A program made the position numbers and the translations under genes. A stretch of 33,296 bases of DNA from an uncultured Actinomycetes bacterium (GTDB lineage: Bacteria; Actinomycetota; Actinomycetes; Actinomycetales; Microbacteriaceae), in contig CAIXMB010000191.1 of the NCBI GenBank assembly GCA_903920435.1, positions 1-33,296 of the forward strand. The letters are read 5' to 3'. Positions 27,019 to 33,296 of this stretch are shown piece by piece; the first letter of the stretch is position 1; each line of letters starts with the position of its first letter. The notes below the pieces were generated by a model. The model was not told the origin of the DNA. It ran no database searches and was given only the letters and a program-made list of their open reading frames with translations.

Positions 27019-28845
27019 ATGAGCACCACGACGTCCGAACGCCGCAGCCCCTTCTCGCGGCCCCAGATAGACGATGGGCCGCGCGCGACCTTCCGCCAGC
27101 TCCTGCCCTACCTCACCGAGCACCGCGGTGTGCTCGGGGTGGTCATCGCCCTGAGCATCGTGGGCGCCGGGACATCCCTCGCCCAGCCGCTGCTGGTGAG
27201 CCAGGTCATCAGCGTCGTGCAGGCCGGCGACGCGCTCGGCGGAATCGTGTGGGCGCTCGTCGCCCTCGTCGTGGTCTCCGCCCTGCTGAGCGGCTTCCAG
27301 CACTACCTCCTGCAGCGCACCGGTACGAGCGTCGTGCTCTCCGCACGCCGCCAGCTCGTGCGCCGGATGCTCCGCCTCCCGATCAGCGAGTTCGACACGC
27401 GGCGTACCGGTGACCTCGTCTCGCGTGTCGGGTCGGACACGACCCTGCTCTACGCCGTCATCACCCAGGGCCTCGTCGACGCGATCGGCGGGGCGCTGGT
27501 CTTCGTCGGAGCGCTTATCGCCATGCTCGTGATCGACCCCGTGCTGCTCGGGCTCACCGTGGCCGTGATCGCCGTCTCGGTCATCACCGTCGTGCTGCTC
27601 TCCGGTCGCATCCGGGTGGCGAGCCGCAAGCAGCAGGAGAAGGTCGGCGACCTCGCCGCCGCCGTCGAGCGCTCCCTCAGCGCCATCCGCACCGTGCGCG
27701 CGTCGAACGCCACCGAGCGCGAGATCGCCGTGGTCGAGAAGGATGCCGAGGGCGCATGGACCCAGGGCATCGCCGTGGCGAAGATCTCGGCGCTGGTCGT
27801 TCCGATCGCGGGAATCGCGCTGCAGGTGTCGCTGCTCGTCGTGCTCGGCGTCGGCGGGTTCCGCGTCGCGAGCGGCGCGATCACCATCGCGAGCCTCGTG
27901 TCGTTCATCCTCTTCCTGTTCATGATGATCATGCCGCTCGGCCAGGCGTTCGGCGCCCTCAACTCCGTCAACCAGGCGCTCGGCGCGCTGGGCCGCATCC
28001 AGGAGATCATCGGGCTCAAGAGCGAGACCGAGCGCGACGCCGACATCGTTCCCGTCGCCGCGATCGAAACGGATGCCGCGATCAGCTTCGAGAACGTCGA
28101 GTTCACCTATCCGGCCCCGCCGCTGGTTGAGGCTCTCGAAACCGAGGGCGACGAGCCCCACGACCTGACGGTCCTCCACGGGGTCTCGTTCTCCGCCGAG
28201 CGCGGCAAGCGCACGGCGCTGGTCGGCCCCTCCGGCGCGGGCAAGAGCACCATCCTCGCCCTCATCGAGCGGTTCTACGACCCGACCGCCGGGGTCGTGC
28301 GCCTCGGCGGCATCGACATCCGCGGCCTCGATCGCACCGACCTGCGCTCGCAGATCGGCTACGTCGAGCAGGACGCGCCCGTGCTGGCCGGCACGATCCG
28401 CCAGAACCTCCTGCTCAGTGCCCCGGATGCCACTGACGAGCAGTGCACCGCAGTGCTCGCCGCGGTCAACCTCACGGAGGTGCTCGACCGCAACCCGGCG
28501 GGTCTCGACGCCGCGGTCGGCGAAGACGGAGTGATGCTCTCCGGCGGTGAGCGCCAGCGCCTCGCCATTGCGCGCACGCTGCTCGCCGCGCCGCCCATCC
28601 TCCTGCTCGACGAGTCGACCTCGTCGCTCGACGGGCTCAACGAGCAGATGCTGCGCGAGGCCATCGATGCCGTGGCGGAGAACCGCACGCTCATCGTCAT
28701 CGCGCACCGGCTCTCGACGGTCGTCGACTCCGACCAGATCGTCGTGCTTGACCACGGCCGCGTCGTGGGAGTCGGCACGCACTCCGAGCTGGTCAAGAGC
28801 ACGCCGCTCTACAAGCAGCTCGCGAAGCACCAGCTGCTCGTGTAG
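27019..28845 (+). CDS. ABC exporter, membrane and ATPase domains in one chain
   Basis: A 608-aa half-transporter that should work as a dimer. Residues about 27-320 form six helices of the type IV exporter fold, with the coupling-helix region FDTRRTGDLVSRVGSDTTLL (125-144). The ATPase domain starts near 355 and has Walker A GPSGAGKST (403-411), Q-loop GYVEQDAPVLAGT, signature LSGGERQR (507-514), Walker B ILLLDESTSSLD (527-538) and H-loop IAHRLST. An unusual acidic insert (VEALETEGDEPHDL, about 370-383) sits between the first strand and Walker A. All catalytic residues are intact. ATG at 27019 follows AAGGA at 3-4 nt. Downstream of the HTH gene it is probably a multidrug or peptide/lipid exporter; the substrate is unknown. 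Confidence 0.92.
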   Translation: MSTTTSERRSPFSRPQIDDGPRATFRQLLPYLTEHRGVLGVVIALSIVGAGTSLAQPLLVSQVISVVQAGDALGGIVWALVALVVVSALLSGFQHYLLQRTGTSVVLSARRQLVRRMLRLPISEFDTRRTGDLVSRVGSDTTLLYAVITQGLVDAIGGALVFVGALIAMLVIDPVLLGLTVAVIAVSVITVVLLSGRIRVASRKQQEKVGDLAAAVERSLSAIRTVRASNATEREIAVVEKDAEGAWTQGIAVAKISALVVPIAGIALQVSLLVVLGVGGFRVASGAITIASLVSFILFLFMMIMPLGQAFGALNSVNQALGALGRIQEIIGLKSETERDADIVPVAAIETDAAISFENVEFTYPAPPLVEALETEGDEPHDLTVLHGVSFSAERGKRTALVGPSGAGKSTILALIERFYDPTAGVVRLGGIDIRGLDRTDLRSQIGYVEQDAPVLAGTIRQNLLLSAPDATDEQCTAVLAAVNLTEVLDRNPAGLDAAVGEDGVMLSGGERQRLAIARTLLAAPPILLLDESTSSLDGLNEQMLREAIDAVAENRTLIVIAHRLSTVVDSDQIVVLDHGRVVGVGTHSELVKSTPLYKQLAKHQLLV

Positions 28846-28851
28846 CGGTCC

Positions 28852-28892
28852 CTGAGGCTCTCGAAGGGTCGCTTCGAGAGCCTCAGCGCGCG
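28852..28892. repeat. Perfect 15-bp palindrome with 21-bp repeat arm
   Basis: CTGAGGCTCTCGAAG (28852-28866), loop GGTCG, then the exact complement (28872-28886). It follows the exporter gene by 6 bp and probably terminates it, though no T run follows. The stretch 28872-28892 is repeated exactly at 29315-29335. TAAGGT, a -10 candidate, begins at the next base (28893). Confidence 0.75.
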
Positions 28893-28898
28893 TAAGGT
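28893..28898 (+). promoter_or_regulatory. -10 box abutting the palindromic repeat
   Basis: TAAGGT lies 6 nt before the ATG at 28905, again the leaderless geometry. The -35 position would fall inside the palindrome right arm, with no consensus hexamer there. Confidence 0.5.
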
Positions 28899-28904
28899 GA
28901 CCCC

Positions 28905-29294
28905 ATGGAAGCCGGAACCAAGGACGACCCCTGGCAGCTCGTGACTGCTCCGGGCAGCTCGAACTACACGATGTACCGCGACGGCGACGAGCTCGTGTGC
29001 CAGGTCGGCTCGACGACCCTCAAGTACCAGGTGCGCGCGATCGAGGACCTCGCCGCCTGGCTGCGCGAGCAGGGCGACTGGGTGCAGCTCGGCGCCGCCG
29101 ACGAGAGCAAGCCGGCCGCAGAAGGCACCGTCGAGGCCTGGGGGCGCAGCGAGAGCAACCCCGTCGGCGGTTGGTACGGCCTGCGCAAGGGCTACCGCGG
29201 GAGGTTCGGGATGTACCTCCCGCCGCTGCTCGAGAAGCTCGGCCTGGTCGAGCTCACGCACGACGCGCGCAACAACTCCGTGCGAGCGCTCTAG
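28905..29294 (+). CDS. Uncharacterised 129-aa protein
   Basis: I do not recognise a named family, though the sequence has the dense, aromatic and glycine-rich look of a conserved cytosolic protein. Notable stretches are GTKDDPWQLVTAPGSSNYTM at the N-terminus, LVCQVGSTTLKYQ with a lone Cys, DLAAWLREQGDWVQLGAADE, EAWGRSESNPVGGWYGLRKG and GRFGMYLPPLLEKLGLVELT. No signal peptide or membrane segment. ATG at 28905 is 6 nt after TAAGGT without a ribosome site. It is a single-gene unit: a palindromic repeat precedes it and repeats of the same family follow it. Coding is supported by the full-length open frame, composition and promoter geometry. Confidence 0.8.
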   Translation: MEAGTKDDPWQLVTAPGSSNYTMYRDGDELVCQVGSTTLKYQVRAIEDLAAWLREQGDWVQLGAADESKPAAEGTVEAWGRSESNPVGGWYGLRKGYRGRFGMYLPPLLEKLGLVELTHDARNNSVRAL

Positions 29295-29335
29295 CGCTTC
29301 GAGAGCCTCCAGCGCTTCGAGAGCCTCAGCGCGCG
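29293..29335. repeat. Tandem copies of the same intergenic repeat
   Basis: AGCGCTTCGAGAGCCTC occurs at 29293-29309 and again at 29311-29327, 18 bp apart. The second copy extends to 29335 and is identical over 21 bp (29315-29335) to the right arm and tail of the palindrome at 28872-28892. It covers the gap between two convergent genes and the stop codon of the trmH-type gene (29326-29328). Unlike the first site, the complementary arm is absent here. Confidence 0.75.
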
Positions 29336-30114
29336 AGGGCCCACATCGCCACGGCCGCCGTGGCTGCGACGTTGAGCGAGTCGATGCCGTGCGCCATCGG
29401 GATGGTCACGACGGTGTCGGCGGCTGCGAGCGCCTCGGGCGTGAGCCCCTCCCCCTCCGTGCCGAGCACGAGGGCGACGCGCTCGGGGGCGCCCGCCGCG
29501 AACTCCCGCAGCGGTACGGCGCCGTCGGCGAGGGCGAGCGCGGCGACATGGAACCCCGCGAGCTCGGCGCGCGCGGCATCCCAGTCGGGCAGTCGCGTCC
29601 ACGGCACCTGCAGCACCGTGCCCATCGACACCCGGATCGCGCGCCGGTAGAACGGGTCGGAGCACCGCTCCGTCACGAGCACGGCGTCCGCCCCGATGGC
29701 CGCAACGGACCGGAAGATCGCGCCCACGTTCGTCGGGTCGACCACGTTCTCGAGGATGACGATGCGGCGGGCATCCCGGATGACCGCCCCGACGCTCGGG
29801 AGGGCCGGCCGGTTCATCGAGCCGATGAGCCCCCGGTGCAACTCGTACCCGGTGAGCTCGGCGAGCAGCTCGCCCGGCCCGGAGAACACCGGAACGTCGG
29901 GGCCGACGAGGGCGGCGGCCTCCTCGGCCGTGCCGCCGAGCGCGAGCACCGAGCGCGGCACGTGTCCCGCCCGCAGCCCGCGCGAGAGCACGAGCGCAGA
30001 CTCGGCGAGGTAGATGCCGTGCTCGGTGCCCCTGGCCTTCTTGAGCGCGACGTCGGTCTGGTGCGAGAAGTCAGCGAGCCGCGGGTCCGCCAGATCGGTG
30101 ACGGGGATGATCAC
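29326..30114 (-). CDS. TrmH/SpoU-family RNA 2'-O-methyltransferase
   Basis: SAM-dependent SPOUT methyltransferase acting on rRNA or tRNA ribose, 262 aa. The N-terminal part (about 1-95) is a substrate-binding domain; the C-terminal knot domain has motif 1 DPTNVGAIFRSVAAIGADAV, motif 2 LGTEGEGLTPEAL and motif 3 IPMAHGIDSLNVAATAAVAM. All three are intact. GTG at 30114 overlaps the stop of the upstream membrane protein gene (GTGA). The exact target nucleotide cannot be told. The final codons lie in the 21-bp repeat. It is probably cotranscribed with the aldehyde dehydrogenase gene two positions upstream. Confidence 0.9.
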   Translation of the reverse strand: MIIPVTDLADPRLADFSHQTDVALKKARGTEHGIYLAESALVLSRGLRAGHVPRSVLALGGTAEEAAALVGPDVPVFSGPGELLAELTGYELHRGLIGSMNRPALPSVGAVIRDARRIVILENVVDPTNVGAIFRSVAAIGADAVLVTERCSDPFYRRAIRVSMGTVLQVPWTRLPDWDAARAELAGFHVAALALADGAVPLREFAAGAPERVALVLGTEGEGLTPEALAAADTVVTIPMAHGIDSLNVAATAAVAMWALAR

Positions 30115-30641
30115 GAGCCGGAGGGCACCTGTCGCTCGTCGAACACGATGACGGTGCGTCCGTCGGCCCCTACGCCCACCACCGCGATCGAACGGCCGTC
30201 GGGGTCGTGCACGGGACGCGACCAGAACGTCACGAACTCGAGCCCGCGCGCCGCGGCGGGCACGTCGGCGGGCGGGTCGCCCGGCGAGTACGCGTTCGAC
30301 ATCGTCACCTGCCCGCCCTTGGGCAGGATGACCTCGGCGCGGAACTCGCGCAGCGAGGCGAGCTCCTGCGCGTAGCCGGAGACCACGACCGTGCCCTCGG
30401 GCAGGTCCACCCCCGAGAGGTTCTCCACGCTGCCCGCGGAGAGCTCGGTGCAGGCGGCCCAGGTGAGCCGGCACAGCCCCGCCTCCGTCTGCGAGAGGTT
30501 GCCGAAGAAGAGGCCGCCCACTCCCACGATGAGGCCGATCACCACGCCGATGCCGAGCAGTGAGAACAGCAGCCGGGGCAGCTGCCCGCGGGTGCGCGTC
30601 TCCGCGACCTCGACGGGCTCGCCCAGCTGCTCGATGCTCAT
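30111..30641 (-). CDS. Single-pass membrane protein of unknown function
   Basis: A 176-aa protein. A charged cytosolic N-terminus (about 1-22) precedes one hydrophobic segment at about 24-47 (LLFSLLGIGVVIGLIVGVGG), then an outside part with two Cys (GLCRLTWAACTEL) that could form a disulfide, and a beta-rich remainder (TVVVSGYAQELASLREFRAE, RSIAVVGVGADGRTVIVFDE). I do not recognise the family. ATG at 30641 overlaps the aldehyde dehydrogenase stop (ATGA), and its own stop overlaps the trmH-type start, so all three are translationally coupled. Confidence 0.8.
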   Translation of the reverse strand: MSIEQLGEPVEVAETRTRGQLPRLLFSLLGIGVVIGLIVGVGGLFFGNLSQTEAGLCRLTWAACTELSAGSVENLSGVDLPEGTVVVSGYAQELASLREFRAEVILPKGGQVTMSNAYSPGDPPADVPAAARGLEFVTFWSRPVHDPDGRSIAVVGVGADGRTVIVFDERQVPSGS

Positions 30642-32110
30642 GCCGTCGGGTCCGGGATGAGCGTGTACTTGGTCGACAGGTACTCGTGGATTCCCTCGGC
30701 CCCACCCTCCCGGCCGAGACCGGACTGCTTGAGACCGCCGAACGGCGCTGCGGCGTTCGAGACGACCCCCACGTTGATGCCCATCATGCCGGTGTCGATG
30801 GCGTCGATCATCCGGTGCGCTCGGGCGAGGTCGCGCGTGAACACGTAGCCGACGAGGCCGTATTCGGTGGAGTTCGCGAGACGCACAGCCTCATTCTCCC
30901 CCGAGAACGTGACGATGCTGAGCACCGGCCCGAAGATCTCCTCGATGAGGATGTCGCTGCCCGCCGGTACCCCAGCGATGACGGTCGGCGCGTAGAAGGA
31001 GCCCTCGCCGTCGATGGCGTGCCCGCCCGTGAGCAGGGTCGCGCCACGGGAGACGGCGTCCGACACGAGCTCGCCGACCTTCGCCACGGCCTTGTCGTCG
31101 ATGAGCGGGCCGATGGTCACGCCCTCCTCGGTGCCGCGGCCGACCTTCATGGCCTTGACCCGCTCGGCGACGCGGGCGGCGAACTCGTCGGCGACCGACT
31201 CGTGCACGATGAAGCGGTTGGCCGCGGTGCAGGCCTGGCCGATGTTGCGGAACTTCGCGATCATCGCGCCGTCGACCGCCTTGTCGAGGTCGGCATCGTC
31301 GAAGACGACGAAGGGCGCGTTGCCGCCGAGTTCCATCGAGGTGCGCAGCACGCCGTCGGCGGCCTGCTTGAGCAGGGCGACGCCCACGGGGGTGGACCCC
31401 GTGAAGCTCAGCTTGCGCAGCCGGTGGTCGGAGAGGATCGGTTCGGAGACCTGCGCAGAGGAGGTGCTCGTGAGCACGTTGACGACCCCCTTCGGCAGCC
31501 CGGCCTCCTCGAGCAGCGCCACGAGGTGCAGCGTGGTGAGCGGGGTGAGGGCCGCGGGTTTGATGATCACGGTGCACCCAGCGGCGAGCGCGGGCGCGAT
31601 CTTGCGCGTGGCCATCGCGAGCGGGAAGTTCCACGGCGTGACGAGGTAGCACGGCCCGACGGGGCGCTGGGTCACGATCATCCGGCCGGTGCCCTCGGGG
31701 TTCGTGCCGTACCGACCCGAAATGCGCACGGCCTCCTCGCTGAACCAGCGCAGGAACTCGCCGCCGTAGGTGACCTCGCCGCGCGCCTCGGCGAGGGGCT
31801 TGCCCATCTCCAGGGTCATGAGCAGGGCGAACTCGTCTGCGCGCTCCTGCAGCAGGTCGAAGGTGCGGCGGAGGATCTCGCCGCGCACGCGCGGGGCCGT
31901 CGCCGCCCACGAGTCCTGGGCGGCGGCAGCCGCGTCCATCGCCGCGCGCGCGTCGGTGGCAGAGGCATCCGCGATCGACTTGATGACGTTCCCGGTCGCC
32001 GGGTCGAGCACGTCGAACGTCTTCCCCGACTCCGACGGCACCCACTGCCCCGCGATGAAGAGCCCGCCTTTCACGCGCGCGAGAAGGTCGTTTTCGGTGG
32101 ACGTGGACAT
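30638..32110 (-). CDS. NAD(P)-dependent aldehyde dehydrogenase, succinate-semialdehyde type
   Basis: A 490-aa ALDH-superfamily enzyme oxidising an aldehyde to the acid. Catalytic residues are present: Asn161 in PWNFPLA, Lys184 in IIKPA, Glu260 in MELGGNAPF and nucleophile Cys294 in GQACTAANRF; FTGSTPVG marks the cofactor-binding loop. The MTLEMGKPLAEARGEV region and the PFGGLKQSGLGREGG tail resemble GabD. SSADH is therefore the best guess, but a broader aldehyde range is possible and gabT is not seen here. ATG at 32110 follows AAGGAG. It is divergent from an AraC-family gene (92 nt apart), its likely regulator. Confidence 0.9.
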   Translation of the reverse strand: MSTSTENDLLARVKGGLFIAGQWVPSESGKTFDVLDPATGNVIKSIADASATDARAAMDAAAAAQDSWAATAPRVRGEILRRTFDLLQERADEFALLMTLEMGKPLAEARGEVTYGGEFLRWFSEEAVRISGRYGTNPEGTGRMIVTQRPVGPCYLVTPWNFPLAMATRKIAPALAAGCTVIIKPAALTPLTTLHLVALLEEAGLPKGVVNVLTSTSSAQVSEPILSDHRLRKLSFTGSTPVGVALLKQAADGVLRTSMELGGNAPFVVFDDADLDKAVDGAMIAKFRNIGQACTAANRFIVHESVADEFAARVAERVKAMKVGRGTEEGVTIGPLIDDKAVAKVGELVSDAVSRGATLLTGGHAIDGEGSFYAPTVIAGVPAGSDILIEEIFGPVLSIVTFSGENEAVRLANSTEYGLVGYVFTRDLARAHRMIDAIDTGMMGINVGVVSNAAAPFGGLKQSGLGREGGAEGIHEYLSTKYTLIPDPTA

Positions 32111-32167
32111 GCCTGTCTCCTTGTGCTGTCGGTCAACGCCCGTGGATACTCCCTCACAGGCTCCTGC

Positions 32168-32173
32168 TATGAT
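32168..32173 (+). promoter_or_regulatory. Extended -10 promoter of the AraC-family gene
   Basis: TATGAT preceded by TG and one base (TGCTATGAT, 32165-32173) is an extended -10; no -35 is seen. A consensus AAGGAGG ribosome site follows at 32187-32193, 9 nt before the GTG. This gene therefore has a leader, unlike several others in the window. Confidence 0.55.
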
Positions 32174-32202
32174 CCCAAATCACCACAAGGAGGTGTTTGT
32201 CC

Positions 32203-33144
32203 GTGAGCGCTGGTTCGCTGTCCACCGCGCAGAACTTCAGCCAGTTCCGCACGGCCGTATCCGAATCCTTCGTCCCGCTGCAGGTCACGAGCGACCGGCC
32301 GCAGCCCTTCTTCGGCCGCATCCGGTCTGCCACTGCCGACGAGGTGCACGTCACCGAGGTGAGCGCGAGCCGCCACACCGTCGAGCGCACGCCCGAGCTC
32401 ATCGCGCGCGGCGACCGCAAGTACTTCAAGCTCAGCCTCATGCTCGCGGGCAACGGCCTGCTCGTGCAGGACAACCGCGAGGCCGTGCTCCAGCCCGGCG
32501 ACCTCGCCATCTACGACACCAACCGACCGTACTCGCTCGTCTTCGACGACGACTTCCGCAACCTGGTCATCATGTTCCCGCAGCACATGGTCGATCTCCC
32601 CGTCGACGCGATCGCCCAGCTCACCGCCGTGCGCATGTCGGGGCGCGAAGAGGGGCTCACGGGCATGATCGTGCCGTTCCTCGCGCAGATGGCCAACAAC
32701 CTCGACCACGTCTCGGGCACCGCGGGCGTTCGCCTCACCCGCAGCGCCGTCGACCTCGTCACCACCGTGCTCGCCCACCAGCTCGACCTCGACCGCGGCG
32801 CCGGCAACGGCCACCGCGCGCTCGCGCAGCGCATCCGCCAGTACATCGACACGAACCTCGCCTCGGTCGACCTCGGGCCCACCCAGATCGCGGCTGCGCA
32901 CTTCATCTCGACGCGCCACCTGCACAGCGTCTTCCACGAGCAGGGCACGACGGTCTCCTCCTGGATCCGGGAGCGCCGCCTCGAGCGCTGCCGCCGCGAC
33001 CTGCTCGACGTGCTCCTCGCCGACCGCCCGGTCGCCGCCATTGCGGCACGCTGGGGCTTCGTCGACGCGGCGCACTTCAGCCGCGTGTTCCGCGCCGCCT
33101 ACGGCGTATCCCCGAGCGAGCTGAGGTCGCGCAGGGCGAGTTGA
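32203..33144 (+). CDS. AraC-family transcriptional regulator
   Basis: A 313-aa regulator. The N-terminal ~170 residues form a cupin-like ligand/oligomerisation domain of the FeaR type (KLSLMLAGNGLLVQDNREAV, LQPGDLAIYDTNRPYSLVFD). The C-terminal ~100 residues carry two helix-turn-helix motifs (LGPTQIAAAHFISTRHLHSV and VAAIAARWGFVDAAHFSRVF), ending YGVSPSELRSRR, the AraC signature. GTG at 32203 is preferred over TTG 32197 because the AAGGAGG site is 9 nt away rather than 3. It likely controls the divergent aldehyde dehydrogenase operon, as AraC/FeaR proteins often do with aldehyde or amine catabolism genes. Confidence 0.92.
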   Translation: MSAGSLSTAQNFSQFRTAVSESFVPLQVTSDRPQPFFGRIRSATADEVHVTEVSASRHTVERTPELIARGDRKYFKLSLMLAGNGLLVQDNREAVLQPGDLAIYDTNRPYSLVFDDDFRNLVIMFPQHMVDLPVDAIAQLTAVRMSGREEGLTGMIVPFLAQMANNLDHVSGTAGVRLTRSAVDLVTTVLAHQLDLDRGAGNGHRALAQRIRQYIDTNLASVDLGPTQIAAAHFISTRHLHSVFHEQGTTVSSWIRERRLERCRRDLLDVLLADRPVAAIAARWGFVDAAHFSRVFRAAYGVSPSELRSRRAS

Positions 33145-33204
33145 CGCTCTACGAACGTCGGTTGACGGGCAGCGAAGGAACAGCCCGGCGCCCTTGAGGC
33201 ACGG

Positions 33205-33296
33205 ATGCCCGTCGCCAACGATGGGCGCATGCCCACCGCCGCGCTGCCCACCTCCAGCAGGCAGGTGCTCTTCACCGCCGCCGACACCATCGAGCA
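33205..33296 (+). CDS. Possible start of a further gene (cut by window edge)
   Basis: An open frame from ATG 33205, with a second in-frame ATG at 33229 (MPTAALPTSSRQVLFTAADT), runs off the end. Only about 30 codons are visible, no ribosome site is clear, and I cannot assign a family. It has the same strand as the AraC gene, with a gap of 60 nt that contains two GTTGACG direct repeats (33141-33147 and 33161-33167). Confidence 0.3.
   Translation, partial: MPVANDGRMPTAALPTSSRQVLFTAADTIE

Noticed and set aside
26701-28830. 709-aa open frame on the minus strand
   Set aside because: It mirrors the ABC exporter on the plus strand, has low-complexity Asp/Gly/Arg/Val-rich composition typical of a high-GC antisense frame, and shows no domain.
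29293-29335. CRISPR-like array
   Set aside because: The tandem copies are 17-21 bp with a 1-bp gap and no spacers; no cas gene is present.
33099-33290. 63-aa minus-strand open frame at the right edge
   Set aside because: It overlaps the end of the AraC gene, has no ribosome site or recognisable feature.

Overview
The window is high-GC DNA with short gaps, many 1-4 base ATGA/GTGA gene overlaps, frequent GTG starts and several apparently leaderless genes. Together with the gene content (sdhCDAB, an FMN-riboswitch rib operon, tandem BMP lipoproteins, a standalone AbiEi/DUF559 protein) this suggests a Gram-positive actinobacterium, most likely of the Microbacteriaceae. That placement is an inference from style and protein character; no rRNA or tRNA gene is present to confirm it. 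Most of the window is ordinary chromosomal core.

Layout. 1-3.7 kb (minus): a nucleoside-type ABC importer, with two tandem BMP-family lipoproteins followed by the ATPase, which is cut by the window edge. 3.8-6.2 kb: a GDP-mannose-forming guanylyltransferase (minus) diverging from a GT4 mannosyltransferase-like gene (plus). 6.3-9.8 kb: sdhCDAB ending in a strong terminator. 9.9-12.2 kb: a small membrane-anchored sortase-like protein facing an ECF sigma factor fused to a zinc-finger anti-sigma, membrane and Ig-like module. 12.4-14.0 kb: PTS enzyme I (minus). 14.1-18.1 kb (plus): YihY-type membrane protein, exonuclease III, trpS, GNAT and HAD genes. 18.1-19.15 kb: an AbiEi/DUF559 gene bracketed by two copies of a ~74-bp element with inverted ends. 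19.19-22.7 kb: FMN riboswitch and ribD-ribE-ribBA-ribH, the riboflavin pathway from GTP and ribulose 5-phosphate except the still poorly defined phosphatase step; an MFS carrier follows. 24.1-26.65 kb (minus): an ABC-2 exporter (ATPase plus two permeases), diverging from a 71-aa HTH protein whose promoter carries two perfect palindromes; a half-size... single-chain ABC exporter follows. 28.9-30.6 kb: a small conserved-looking protein of unknown role, a TrmH/SpoU methyltransferase and a membrane protein. 30.6-33.1 kb: an aldehyde dehydrogenase operon diverging from an AraC-family regulator. The right edge may hold the start of another gene.

Most interesting signals: (1) the paired ~74-bp elements around the DUF559 gene, reminiscent in arrangement of REP/RAYT pairs; (2) twin GTCAAC-N4-GTTGAC operators laid over the -35 and -10 of a leaderless HTH gene between two ABC exporters; (3) three places where the stop codon of one gene is also the first half of a TANNNT -10 box for a leaderless next gene, always with a 9-nt gap; (4) the one-polypeptide sigma/anti-sigma/Ig sensor; (5) the orphan minimal sortase-like protein. 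No CRISPR array, IS element, phage gene or integrase was seen.
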